Positions 32,076-46,727 of a DNA stretch of 64,000 bases are shown piece after piece. The DNA is from Mesocentrotus franciscanus (lineage: Eukaryota > Echinodermata > Echinoidea > Camarodonta > Strongylocentrotidae): positions 30,349,047-30,413,046 of the forward strand of contig CP137674.1 of assembly GCA_037976565.1 (NCBI GenBank). Direction: 5' to 3'. The notes under the pieces are model-generated. The model did not search any database, was not told the DNA's origin, and was given only the letters and a program-made list of their open reading frames with translations. Both the position numbers and the translations under genes were made by a program. The number at the start of each line of letters is the position of its first letter. Positions within the stretch are counted from its first letter, which is position 1.

Positions 32076-35000
32076 CTGAGACAGTGAGGTAGAGAGGGGT
32101 AAAGTGCTTGAGCTGTACGATCCTTTCCTTGTCCCGATAATGGACGACTCCAGAATTGGCGCCGCAGGATTGATTACATCCGTGCCCTGTTGATAAATGG
32201 ACACAATTACAAAAATAAAGAATTAGAATAGGTCTACAATTGTATTTTATGGCATCCCCTTAATTGGGAATATTGAATCATAATCTGTTCAAGATCTTTC
32301 GTGAGGTAATAGTATGTTCTCTAGCTAAACATTTTATGACATACATTCATTGTTTGCCCAAAATAAGTCTGACTGATTTGCAATTTAAACGGGTGAAAAT
32401 TATATACACCCCTGTAAACCAATAGAATGAATAGAAAAGTCCCCCCACACCAAATGTGATGCGAGAATATCATGATTGCTTCGATAAACCTTTTCATCCT
32501 CTTCCCATAATTATCTTTAGATAAGTTTTATTTTAAAAAGTCTTAAAAACGCGTAATGGATTTATCAGTATTTCAGACAAAATTTGTGCTCTATTATGAC
32601 AACCAGTAAGTTTATGTCTTCTAATGTTTCGTTAACATTAACAAAAAGAGAGAATGAATGGAATAGACATATGCAGCAGGTGTTTCAACAACAAAGTTAC
32701 ATTCCGAAAGGGCCTGGTGGTATATTCGTTGCCAAGAAAGAGATTGAGCAAATCAAATCAATTTGTTGCAAAAAAATCAAAAGTTTTGTGCTATCATCAA
32801 ATATACAGGAATTACAAAAGACCACTAAAATCAAATGAATGATCAAAGAGAATGACAAATTACCATTAATAAACATGAGAGGGTACAATATTATCAATAC
32901 AGGTGCAAATGCACAATCGAAACAGACAGACAATAAAAATTAGTGGTCGTTGTGATGGTACATTAGGGACTTTTAGATTTTACACGACGAGAACGTGGAC
33001 TGCCACGGTGACATTCTTTTAAGGTAATGTGACGTCCTTTTAAGGCACTGCCGGGCACGGGCCAGTGCCTTGAAAGAATGGCACACGTTGCAGTCCACTA
33101 CGTCGACGTGCACATCGAAAAGTCCCTAATATCGGATAGGGGGAACAAGGGTTACCTGCTATCCCCGCGTAAAAATTCCCGGATCTGCCACTGCACTCAC
33201 CGTCTCAAATTCTCATACTTCGAATTACTTTTTTGGATGATTTGTGTTATAAATTTGATGATCGAGGCGGAAGAGCAGGGTTAAAAACATATTTTCTGTA
33301 GATAAAATACAATTATTTCAAACAATCACAAGAATGTTGTAACATACCGTAGCTGAGATCCCGGGACTTCCCCCTTGAATCTTTGAAAGGTACGTTGCCA
33401 ACGCTGACCGGAAAGGAGATATTTAGTTCGGGCTTCTCATCCACTATAAGAGCAATCTAAAATGATTGGAAATACGAGAGGAAAAAACACATATCAATAA
33501 TGAGGGAACTTTTTTTTTATAGTGTCATATTCCTTGTCGCTTTGTCGGCATCTATTATTGAAAAATAAAACAATAACAGGAACAAGAACCACAAGAAGTA
33601 AGGTACATGTAGGGCCTATAGACTATTGGCTCTTCGTCCGACCTGAACACTACTACTACTAGAAAAAAATAGATACATGCAAGTTTATCAAAAATAACAT
33701 ACAGAACACGTTTTAAATTTTAATGCAGAAGACTTTGATAAAGAAATATAGAAATATGCCTTGTGGCTAATAATTTATTTAGAACACTAAACAAAATTAG
33801 ATCAATGAATTCAGAACCCGTCTTAAATTTTATTGCTGAAGACTTTGATAAAAAAAATATAGAAATATGCCTTGAGGCTAATAATATCATAGATGTACAC
33901 CTGCAGTTCGCAAAAATCAAGATCTTCTTTTAGAGTATTTTGTTTCTTAATTTTCCTCGTGAGCGATAGTATGAATGTATAATTAGTGATCGGCTGCATA
34001 CAAGACAGTGGATTTGAATTCACCTGACATAATTGTGTAAGACGCACCATCCCGTAAATGCATTGCGTTGTCATGGTTTCCGCATTATTTATTTATTCCA
34101 AATGATTTTGTCAAACAGTTAAAGGTAAGGTTGATTAGTATGCTAGTCATGCGATTGCTTTGTGAAAGAAAGCAAAAGCTATTTTGAAAAGTTGGGCATG
34201 TAGCACATGAGAATAATAACTGGGTACTTTAAACGTTTTTATGGTTTTGAAATCATCAAAATCATAACAAACTGATTAAATCTTGCTAAAAATGACATAC
34301 AATGAAAAGCACAATACTCAGGTATAGGTATACTAAACTAATCATAATATATGTGACCTCAGATTTCAGTCCAAAGTTTTATATAATTATCAGTTCATTG
34401 GGATACGAAGCCATTCTAGAGCTATTCTCTTCACGTGACATTTCTACTCTCATATTCCTCCACATAGAAAAAAAAGGAACATGGAAGCTCACAAGTTATT
34501 AATGATTTCATCAGATTTTACCAGGTGTTAGTCTTCTCTTTAAAGTGTACCCATCATGCCAATTACCTGTAAAGAATAATTTGTGTACAGCTAAGATCTA
34601 CAAATTCAACCTAAACAAAAATACTGCACCCGGCTTTCTATGGCTAACGGATAGGGGGTATGAAGACAATAAATGATAACGGGTGGGTCGAGTAGTCTAC
34701 TCACAAATTGCTTTTATGCTTATTGAGAGTGTATTTATATAAACTTGCAAAATCTCTTCACAGAAGTGTTATTTGAAGCTCATAATTTAAATGTAATATT
34801 GTGACATGGAACTACTAACAAACAACGCATTTTTTTGTTATAGTGATTGGTACATTTAAAGACTTACTTCTATACTGTATTGCAGAACAATATGCCTTGT
34901 TTCAATTGATGAAGGTACAATAGGAATCTGTAACATCCTGGCAGTACGAAGACAGTATTCTTGGTCAGGCTGCACGCAGGGACTACTGTAGCTTAGTATC

Positions 35001-36804
35001 TCGTACGAACCTGCCTTGGTCATCCGCTTTGGAAGTTCTGCTATGAAGGTGACATTCTGCAACAAAGAACAACAAGATGACACATTACGTGACAAGAAAA
35101 TAAATCATCATAATGATATTGAACAATAGCTCTCGATACAACCACGCCATACCGATGAGCTTGAAAGTCAACTTTTTTAAATTTCATTTACCAAATTTTC
35201 AAATACATTTTATTTCAGCATAAAAACTATACATTTGGTAAATGGAGCTAACAAATAGCAAAAGCTAGTCAAGGCACTCTCATCTGAAACTCCTAAAATA
35301 TTAATTCTAATTAAATTAACTGTCATGGCCGAACCAGAGGCGAGATGTAGGTCTACCCATTGAAGGGATACAGGAAGGAGGTGTGTGAGGGGGCATCGTT
35401 CATCCTCTGGAAATGAAATGTGAATTTACAAGGCTACTGATTAGGAGGGGGGAGGAGGATGCGAGAGGTACTCAAGGCATCCTCTTTTCTCGTCTTTTTC
35501 CTTCTCCCTTCCCTTTTTCCCTTTGCTCACCTTTTCTTCCTCTTCAATTTAAAAAACTCAATTGGGAGGGGAGGGGGGCACCCGGCCCCTTGCCCCATGT
35601 AGCTACACCACCGCATGGAACCATGAATTAATTTTATAGATAAGCGATCATCTTTCGTCTTCGATTAGGTTTCGAAAAGGTACTTAAATTTTGACGCTAT
35701 GAGTTTCTGATCGGAAAGCCACTGAGATGGAAGAATTGTAAACGCGAATAGCTTAGAATTTCAATTCTGAATACAATGTAAGTAAAACAAATTTTGAGTT
35801 TCAGAGCCATCAAACAAAAAGTATCTACATGTATTTTCTACTATAGAAGATTTCCTGATAATCTGTACATTCTTATTACGTGGCTGCAGTATGGCATCAG
35901 CTTCACAATTACATCAATTCATGAAGGAATAATGATAATGGATAATTTTTCTATGGGGACCTGATTTTCTCACTCTTTTTCTCACTGTTTTTTCTCACTT
36001 AATTGCTCCTAGTGTAAATTTCGACAGACATAGCGCATTACAAATATTACTGTTATCATTTCATCTTTCAATTTCAAATGAAATATTAAACGACAGTATT
36101 GTTATTTTCCATCCAACTGCGATGCTTTTCAAAAAGAATTTATGCTTTGGCAGTGCACAAAGAAGACAATGAAATTTAAAAGTGGCTTATGTGTCGCATG
36201 GGGTGACAATACCTTGTTGATTTAGAGTATGGCAAGTAAAATTCATATTGATAATTCAGTAAATGAGCTACATTTTTAACCTTATTTATGATCAGAACTG
36301 AGATAAGAACGCAACATATATACGTATCCGTATTTAAAATAATTAACATCCAGATGAAAAAGTTAAGAAAGAATTACCTGTAAAAATTTAACCCCTAGTC
36401 TCATGACCTTGTCCGAGTTGTTCTCCAGTCTTGTTTTAATATTCACATATTCTCCCGCACAGTATGCGTTGCGTTGCATTTCTGCCTTTAAAGCTATAGG
36501 CCCGCTAGATCGGCAACAGCAGTGAAGCAACGTTTTCCGATCCGATGCATGTACAGTTTTCTGTAGAAGGAGAGAATCATTACGATCGATTTGTTGAATG
36601 GAAAATAATGGTAATTTTGACACTTTCTTCCGAAAACATGAATTAATCAATGAAGGCATGAAAGTCAACACGCGTTTCTCTCTCTTTACATTCTCCGACT
36701 GTATCGTCAGTTTCACATGATTTTTTTCTTTTTCTGTACCGTCTATTATCTCGCGCTCCCCTCCTCCCCCTCTTTTTTCCATCTCTCCATCTCTACCTCT
36801 TCCC

Positions 36805-36839
<35 letters not shown>

Positions 36840-39800
36840 CTTATATTCCTTCTGATTAGAATCACTGACCAATGTAATCTTGTGCGGATCTAAAACAAAA
36901 AGAAACGTTAATTGAGTTTTCATTAAAGCTTTAGAAAAGCAGATTTTATAATCTGTAATCGGAATATACCTCTCATAATTTCCATTAGGAAATTTAGATA
37001 TAAAAATTACCAGAGAGGGGGCGACTTTTTCTATACCTACGAAGGAAACAGAAAAAAGGCAAATGGGGTTATACAGACTATCTTCGATTTGGTTGATGTT
37101 TATTGATATCCTTGATGTTTGACAGCAAATTGTGAGTGTGTTTCTTTGTGCGTGTGCGCGCGCGCTTGTGCGCGTGTGTTTTGTGTGTGATTGGAAAGCG
37201 TAATAAAAATCCCCGGTGTAGAGTGTAACGTGGCCTATGGCGACAGTTTTTTTTCGGGGAAGTGGGCGGGGGCGTAGTCACATTTTCCACACAAGGATCG
37301 AAAATCGAGGTGAATACATCCTTAGGACAATAATATTGTCACTGTGAAGACCTACAAAAACAAAATAGCTGGCGTTTTGCCTAAATTAAGCCATTATGCC
37401 TCATTTTACTGCCGACCCAATTTTACTTGCCAAAACAGAAAATTGCTTTTGATTTCGTAATTTCAAATGTTTTCCTGTTGCTACACTGGAAAAAACATAC
37501 AAAATTCATTAATAACTATGTAAGGATCAAGAATCGATGTAAATAGAGTCATTAGGACAAATTTCACTGTGAAGTCCTTCAACAAAAGAATAGCTGGCAA
37601 TGACCTGGCATTTTGCCTAACTTCAGACTATACATCTGCACAAATATATGTTTCTCATTATGCCTGTCATTTTACTGCTGACCAATTTTCCTTGCCAAAA
37701 CAGAAAATTGCTTTATATATAATAATTTCTACAATTTTCCTGTTGCAACACTCGAAAAACACGCCAAATTGGTTAATGATTATGTCCGTCATTATTTTCA
37801 CATCTACATTAGATCACATGACGCGCAAAACTGAAAATATTTGTTATGAAACACCGATAGTTCATTGAGGAAATTAGTTCCATTACTGCATAATATATGG
37901 ACAGTGAAAGAGATATTTTACGACGTCAATTAGATTTAATTCCTCTATTTATTTTCATTAAAAATAACACATAGGCCTAAATATATACACACAACATAAA
38001 TACAAACAGTTCAATGACATTAGAAATCACACATGGGCGTAAGGTAATATAATAAGTAAACTGTGATATAAAAAAATATGGAAAAAGGAATATCTGTAAT
38101 TGAAGGTAGCTTGTTCAAGATCTATTAGAGACGGTATTTCGTATTAAGCGCTTTATAAATTCAGATAACAACGCCAAAAATACATTAAAACGTGCAACTT
38201 GCATATCTACGGACTTTCAGCTATAAGCTTGTCATGATACATTGCCTTGATAAATAAATTGAAGCATTGAATTGACTACAGAAAAACCTAAGAAGTCTGG
38301 AAACATAAGCCAAGGTATAACAATGATAAGCTGCATATGGAATCCTATATGCTATTGGAAGATAAAAAAGACATCCGTCTTTTTCGTATACTATGCATAG
38401 TTATTCTATATATTCTGCACTAAGTTTCCTTTTTATCAGGTTTTATGTCGATATTTATTTAATTTTATTTGATATTACGGTACGAGTTAAATGCAAACGC
38501 GGCTATATCTGACTGTACAGGTCAATCATATTAAATAATTGGCTTCGTAATAATCGGCATAAAACCAAGCGATGGTGCATGTGCGCGAGTACAGTGTGCA
38601 AGTGTGTGCGGAAAATATGGCAGCGTGGGCGAGCTCTTTGTGGCTTTATGAAAGATAATTACATGCGTTATTTGTATCTCCTCATCATAAAAGAGCGTAA
38701 TATCGCGCTGCATTTTCATGACTCTTGATTCTATGATTACAAATGACATTGACCATGTTTGCCATGCTGTTTGTCATTATACCGGGACGGGTTTCATATA
38801 ATTTTCCCCATTGGCATGTTCGTTTTCCGCCGTCGAGAATTTGGAATTTCCTGTTTTGCTTCAGTATCGATTGAGAGAAGTCCGACGTATTTCTTTGTTT
38901 ACTTCGGAATAGCGACATAACAATACACTCCATGTTATAGAGTCACATGCGTTGTGATTCATTTTGGAATATTACTCGACGTCTAGTAAATTGGTATCAT
39001 TTTATAACGTTGGTAGTATTTCTGTAAAGCGCTTAAAACATCGGAGATTTATTAGCCGATATTTATATACATCCAGGGTTGTACGTTTGTCGTTGTTATT
39101 ATTATTCTCATCATCCCCTTTTACTTGGTCGTTGTCAATAAACAAGCAAGGTTGTTTTTAAGGACGCTCTCTATAACGCTCTCTTTAATATTGGCATCCC
39201 TGAGATCCATATAATTATTTTAAAAAATAATTTTGGCTTCACAGTATATACTGATACGCAGAATACTAATACAAGGGCACATCAAACCAGGATTTTGAAG
39301 GGGGGGGGGGTACTCTAAAACTAGATAGTTTACTGAAAACACGATCGAAAAACTTACGAAAAATCAACCCAATACAAAATCAATGCTTAGTCCATCACCT
39401 ATTGAAATGAACGAACATTTCTGTAGGTTATAATGCTATTGCCCTTGAGCAGATTTATCGAAAGTCTTTATGATTGTGTTTAAAAAGTACTCTGACAAGG
39501 GAGTAAAAAGCTGCCAGTGCAGTAATACACTGTTGCCTATAACTATGAAGTTGGAATTATTTTTTCTGACCTCTTTTCATGAAATGATTGTAACAATATG
39601 ATTAATTCTTGAGAAATATAGTTGATATCTTCTCAGATCTTGTTTGATAAGTTGAAAGAGTCATGGAGCTTGATCGATAAGTTTCTGAGAAGCTATAAAC
39701 GTTATCTCTCAAGAATGAATCATACTGTCACAATTATCTTTTGAAAAGACCTATGATGAAATTATTCCAACTTTATGGGCATCTGTGTATAATGAAACCA

Positions 39801-42800
39801 AGCTTACCTGGTATTTGGGCAGGTTGCAATCAATCTCCGAGCCTATGAACGAGAAGTAGCGCTCAGCCACCGGGTCCACCGCCCATGATATATCCATGTT
39901 AGCGTGGACGAGATACCGGGAATAGGCAAGGTTCCCGCACTCGAATGAGCACGGCAGACCGGGTTTGGTCGGGAGTTTGAATTGAAAGGGAAAGGAATAA
40001 CTGCCTGCTGTCAGGAGGGGGATCTCTGACTTGTCTTCCGGTTCTGGAAATGAAACATAAAAGGAAATTTTCATTCAAATGTTGATTTAATTCTTACATA
40101 CCAGATAAAGTTTTAGGGATGATAAACATTTCATAGTTTCCATTAAACTCAAAAGCATTTAATTACATTTTGATTTTTTCATTTAGTGAAATCTACATCT
40201 TTAATATATCCCGAATCGAACCTTATCGTACCTTGAACATTTTACAGTTCTAATAAAACATACATTATTTTCAATCACGCATGAAAAAGAACGCATTCAA
40301 TAATTGAAACAACACTTAGGCCTATCAAGTTTTTTTCCGTTCAAAATGGTAGACGTTGTTCTCCCTCTAGTTACAGAAACGCAGTCCAGCCAAGCAAACA
40401 GGTGACGAGGAAACACTTATCCGGGTAATAAGTATATGTTATAATCATTTACCCGTTCAATCCAAAAAACAACTACCACATTATGTTTATGATTAAACTA
40501 AAGGATGGAAGTCGTTTTTCGATTAAAGTGACTGGAGTCTTTTCTTCCATTCACCCACAGCCTGAGCCACATTCTCATAGTTTCAACCAAATATTAAAGA
40601 ACCAAACACATCGATAAGACGACTCTGAACATGTTTGTTCACAATATGCCATATTTGAATTTATTTACCCACGTAGTCGAACAAACTACAACAAAAAGTC
40701 CCAAGGAATATTTAAAAAAAAACCATGTAAAAACACCCAAACAGGTGATTTATACAATCTCTGCTTGAAATATAAATCATCATCATCTAGCCCTTTACTA
40801 TTATTGACTCACTAGGCAGACTCGGCAGATGATAAGGAAGGCTGTTCTTTCATTGACCTCAATCAAACATTGATAAAATTGACGTCATTTTATTTGTACG
40901 CCCTTGACTTTAAAACCAGATTGATGCTTCCAAATACCAGTATGATAATGGCTGAGGAGGTGAGCATTTAAAAGAAAAAGCGATTTACGTAGAACGGAAA
41001 GCTGCCAGTAGTGACAGGTAGGTATTTTTTAATAGCTAGATGGCAGTTCAACGGAAGGACAATTTTCTGAATAGTGTGTACCGGTATTGTATGTACATGT
41101 ATATTATAATCATTTTTCAATATGTTGTTACACTCTTTGTAAAATGAGATATTGTGGAAAACAATAAATCATCTTATCTCTTATTTAATATGAGTTTCAC
41201 GGGATATTTATTGGTGTCAAGAGGGAATCATTTATATTTATTTTCCCTTCGGCAAACAATTTGTAAGAAGATTTTTCAGTTCTGTTGGCCAACCGTCCGG
41301 TTAAATTCAAAGAGGCGAAGTCTATACTGTGTTTGGTTTGAACTAAAGCGGGAAAAAGAGATATGGTAGGATTTTTAAAGTTGATTATGAATGTTTCAAA
41401 GATTGATGTTCCTCCATCCTTATCATTTTAATTCCTAGTCTTAACATCAATGCTCATCGAGGATGCGATCTGGCCTTTTCAGTAAAGCGTATGCCTGTCG
41501 AACCACAGATTGTGGGTTCGAATCTACCCCGGGTGGATGACTGAAACCTGTGTTGTGTGTTAATATGTCCTTCCCCTCATTCATTGATGCGGGTTTACGA
41601 GGCTAGGTTACAATGGATAACAATCCGTCCCTCGAATAGAATGCTAAATGTATGCCCCGCGTTAGAGGAGAGTCGCCACCTTTGCACGTTTAGAACCCAC
41701 TGTATTGTCGAATGTGAGTAGGGGAAACCCCGGTGTAGTGATCCACCTGCACATCCAATTAATTACATCGGGAGGAGAGACCCGGGGGCTACAGCGATTC
41801 AGTTCGCTTTTCCTCTCCTCTACACTGGTGACGCCAACTACTTAATAACAATAATCGGACGAACATGGCCAAAAAGCAAATATCGTCAAAGCGAACTGAA
41901 TGAGTCATAGTCCCTAAATGCCGTGAATTTAAATGGGGTTGCAATTTAGTTCGTATTCCTTACAAATAATGTTTTAATGGACACATCTCTTTCATTAACA
42001 CATTTTAAAGATCATGTGGATTTGCACTCTCTTCATCCAGTTTATCAGATATGAAATTATTTAACTGTCAAGGGGAACTACCAAATTCAGCTTTCCAAAG
42101 ACGATGATAATATTGACTATTCATAAAGCATCACTTAAACGCGCAACAGTTCAACGCGTCGGCAATGATCTGAGTGGTATGTTGACGAAGTTTGGCTTGA
42201 TGTCGTGTCCATAAAGGAAAATCGATTTCTGCCTACATTCTGCCTACATTCTCAGCATTTACACGAAACATCAATCTAACTGGTTTAAGATTAGAAACCC
42301 ATACGGGGAAAAGAAAAGTTGATGTTAGAATTGAGATATTCCTGTTGACGAAAACTCTTCACGGACAATAATTCAGATGCAAATAATTCAAAGAGATTTT
42401 CATTGAAAGGGTATATTTGAAATATGACAAATACCAAAGTGGAAATAAATACGTTTAAAAGGCAATCCGAACTTTGCAACAAGGTGAATTACGTGAAAGC
42501 AGGAGAATAAGACATTGATAAGATAAATAGGTTGGTAGAAGTTTAAGAGACATTGGAAAGATAATCTCTGCGCCTCTGAGAGTTGTCCGCAAATAGTGGC
42601 ACTACCAATTCGCCAGTCTGAATCGTCCAAATGCCCAGTGATTTCAAATAGAAAATAAAGCCCTTTTATCTTATTGTTGTCACATTTCCTTCACATCAAT
42701 ACATGATTCCTTAATTATTTTGCTTTCCGTCGAAGCCATCATGTTTGAATTATTATTTCACATGTTTCATGGAGCACAATCAGATTGTATTGATTGTTTT

Positions 42801-45800
42801 GTGTGCACAAACTATATCTGTATAAATCTTATGAATGACATATGAAAACGTGGGGCATCCCCCGCAGCACTATCTATGAAAGAATTACGAGTGCATGTTT
42901 TTGTAAGAAATGTAGTAACGATGTGTGACACTTGATCTCCACAATAGATACAGCACTACAGCAAGTATGTCGCGGTAAACGAACGCCAAAAAAAAACAAC
43001 AACAAAAAAAAAGCGCCGCGGTTTTTGTACGTGTAAAATGAACGGCAACTGCATTGGCCCTGTGCGTATTCACTGAGCTCTGTGTTATAAGATAGCGATA
43101 TGAGAAGTGTATTACACTTTTAATTGTTCATCATTAACAAAACTGCCGAGGCTTTGCCGCGTCATATCTTGAACGAGCCTTAAAGGTACTATATCCCATT
43201 TGCAGGCCAAAAAAATGAAAAGGTTAAATTCCCACGGCATTTGAAAGACAATATTAATTTAGAACTTCCCTAAAAAAAAGGGGGCTTGAAAATGTCTTTA
43301 AGTGGGAAAATAACGACTATTAGTTGTCGAATCGACTTAGGAGCTATAGAGCCAGTAAGTAATAGTCTGATTTTTCAGACCATTGTACCGAATGGTCGTA
43401 CGTTTTATGCTGCGCAAAGATTCAATCAGTTTAATTTTGGCCATTACAAGAAGTGGGTTATTGATGTAGACAAATGCTCATGTACCCTTTACAGCTCATT
43501 TTATGTATGTTATTACCAAAGATGAAAAAGCCAGTCAGTCACTCAATAGTGTCTGACAGTGAAGTCTAGCAAATAAACAGGTTTCCTTGCATAATTTGAA
43601 TATTAGGACACTGCTAACGTTTAAATTTCACAGATAGGACATACATGACATATTCATAATTCCTGCAAAGTTCTACAGAATTTGATGCTGGCTGCAAAAG
43701 GGACATAGTATCTTTAAAGGTGAATGTAAGAATCCATCACTACCCTTAGCTTGCCTACGCCAGGGACAAAATTCAGATATATCTTTAATCACGGAAGATT
43801 TCATTTCCTTGTATAATCCCTCCTTTATAAGCAATGCGATGAGCAATAGATGAACAAATCTCCTTATGTTGCATCATAGAATATTATTGGAATAGCCTAT
43901 ACATATAAATACATCTCTACGGTTTTCTATCCATGAATCGTGAATAAAAATTATGTTGCCCTCGCAATATTCCAGCGTACTTATAGCGTATTTGAAGTGG
44001 AAAGCTATAACTAATGAAACTACAATATTGTGCAAATAATAATGATATCGAAAACCAAATCATAAAAATTAGAAATGCTAGAAAGAAGACATAGAGAAAA
44101 TGATCAACCAGCGTTCTACACCCCTCCTTTCTGACTTTCTTGCCCCTTCCCCCCGCACGACACCACTAAGGACACTTTACATGTAAGTAGATTTAGGAGT
44201 TTGGAGTCGGTGTGTGGAGTCTCTTTGGCGGTGTGACTAAGGTATTAGCCAGACTTTAGTTCCAATCACTACTAATGTATCTATCACTCCGACAAAGAAC
44301 GTTCCCACAATTTCATGACAATGCAAACAAGATATTTTGTATGCATTGCTGATTAGTTAGCAGCCTGGGATACAAAATAGTTTCATCCTACGTCAATACC
44401 GTGATGGCCTCACTCAGTGCTTTCGTCAGAGCATGAGCAAGGCAGTATACAACATATAACATTACACTTAAATATGTAACAAATTTTGCATTTTATTCCT
44501 CTCTCTCTCTCTCTCTCTCTCCCTTTCTCTCTTTTATTAGCCTTACAAGTTACAGACTTTACAGATATGTTTTAATATCTTTGGATCATTTTAGCCAGCG
44601 CTTACAAAAGTGCATAAATTCAGCAGTTCTCGTTTCATGACTTCTATTTGCATCTCAGCATAACCTACTGAGAACAGGCAAGTACAGTACAAACCTACAA
44701 AAAATGCCAACTGAGAGGCTTTTGTTACTCTACGCATTTGGTCCATATTATTCTTTCCATGGCAATTCCTTCTTCACCCTCCGTTTTCCGCACGCTCATT
44801 GTGATATAATCATGGCATTTTATCTAATTACGTACACTTCAAGCTTTCCTTTCCGCTGAGTTTATGCTCATATATCCATCGCCAATCATTCTAATCAAAC
44901 TACAAATTACAAATTGTGACCATGGCAACGGAACCATGCGCGCTGCCATTATAATTCAAGTGTTAATAAAAGAGTTACACTCAGAACGTGCTGTATATAA
45001 TTATATGTGTGGTTACGAGCAGAAATGGCAGCGATTACATAATGAGATTACATCCAAGTACTCCTACACCTTTGACTTTGAATTATACATGGCAGAGACA
45101 TACAAGAGGAATGGAATATACCATCGTTATTAAGTTATTTAAGAAAACCTGCACATGTCAATTTTTTTGTTGTGGTTAGAAATTTCCATGCACCTCTACT
45201 ATACAATAAGTCTTGAGAAGATTAAATGATATTGGCTTAAAAGCGCATGACAAATATGTGGTAACAGCTCGAAATGGGAAATAAACATTGTATCGATGTG
45301 TGTAGCAAAATGCCACAATAACCAATAAAAGCAACATGTAATTTTCCTAATGAATTTTTGATGCATTTGTTTGTTTTTTTTGTATCTATTTTATTTTCAG
45401 GTACATGTATAAACAAAAGGGAAATGACAACACAGAGCGTATAACATGAAAGAGTTACAAGACAGTGAAAATGCCACCAGCGGACGCCTGAGGATTACCT
45501 AAAAGAATTTCCATTCTGTCATGAGGTTCTCCACGTCCGCGGGTGTTACATGTGAATAGATTTAAGAAGCAACGGTAAAATAACATAACAGAATTCAAGT
45601 ACATCCATCAAGCATAATAACTTATAGACAGATTGCTTGTATGTTGAACTTTGTGGCATGAAGAAAATAAGAATCATGTACGGCATGTGAACAAACACAA
45701 AGCGCAACAACAATAGCAATAGATTTGAGATAATTAAATCAAATTAATTTCTAACACATATCTGCTTATATATAAAGAAGACAATATATTCAATTTAAGG

Positions 45801-46695
45801 ACAATGTAAGATGCTCAGTTGAGTCTTTCATTTTAGAATTAACATATATTTCGATGAACATAGTTTAAAGTACATATTTTCATGGTAATTTTACAGGTAA
45901 ATTGAGAGTAGAGGTAAAAGTAGATGTATGACCCTGTATAACGCAAATCATACCCTTGTGATTACCAGCTTTCAGATTATTTCAAACAACTGACAGGCTC
46001 GTTTGTCGCCGCTGAAATTGTTTTGATAATATGCCTCTAAAGCACCATTTATCCATCGTTTGTCGCGAGCTACATTAATCATTTCGCTTGGTTTACCTAA
46101 TCCTTTAACACCACCATAACTCCCCTCTTTGTTCATTTTGACTCCTTTTGTCTCTGACTCAATTTCTATATATATATATCTCTCAGTCTATCTCTCTGTC
46201 TCTCTCCGTCTCTCTCTCTCTGTCTTCCTTCTCCTGATTCATTTAGACCATTATCCTGCTCTACTTCACTTATACTTTGATGCCCTCTTCTGTCTCAGGG
46301 CCACGCAAAGACCTTTTTGAAAGGGGTGATCTTACCCTATTTGCTCATAAGTTGGCCCAAAATATACGGAATGATAAGTACAAATAAGGAAATTTGCCCC
46401 CAAACTCGAACAAGATTAAATTTGAAGGCAACAATGTAAAAGTGGGTGGCACTCCACAACCCTACAGCGACGCTCCTGTACCCATCCCCGCTTCTTAACA
46501 CCCCAGTCATTGTTCTTACCGTTTCCCCAGACCGTCTTCCTCTCAAGGAACAGTTGTTCCCCTCCCCTGTAGGTCGAGCTCCTCTTTCCGCTGGCAGCAG
46601 AGGCATGTCTCTCCCTCCATTGGGTACGGATCTCCCCCTTTACGGCCACCCGGATACCTACAGTAGAATGAAAAGAAAGCAAGTAATGATGATGA

Positions 46696-46727
<32 letters not shown>

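Larger units (their letters stand above)
32187..36377 (-). other. Alpha-arrestin introns 4-6 (exons 5 and 6 interspersed)
   Basis: Intron 6 (33347-32076 or -32187), intron 5 (34867-33457) and intron 4 (36377-35057). They contain a MITE and a direct duplication, listed separately. A GGAGG-rich/CT-rich stretch near 35445-35590 is low complexity. Confidence 0.6.
36561..39807 (-). other. Alpha-arrestin intron 3
   Basis: Contains a CT microsatellite (36760-36840), GT/GC repeats (37130-37185), a diverged tandem duplication (37293-37784), a MITE (39338-39481) and an inverted repeat next to the donor of exon 3. Nothing is seen between about 37800 and 39300. Confidence 0.6.
40044..46519 (-). other. 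Alpha-arrestin intron 2
   Basis: Holds a tRNA-derived SINE (41461-41830), an inverted-repeat element (43190-43718), a CT tract (44500-44532) and TA/CT microsatellites (46167-46225). Elsewhere there is AT-rich DNA with no recognised feature. Confidence 0.6.

Noticed and set aside
32584..32838. 84-codon + frame in arrestin intron 6
   Set aside because: Lysine/glutamine-rich chance frame in AT-rich DNA; an overlapping frame on the same strand is equally open.
44864..45133. 89-codon + frame
   Set aside because: Looked protein-like at first but has no recognisable domain, no splice context and a second overlapping frame.
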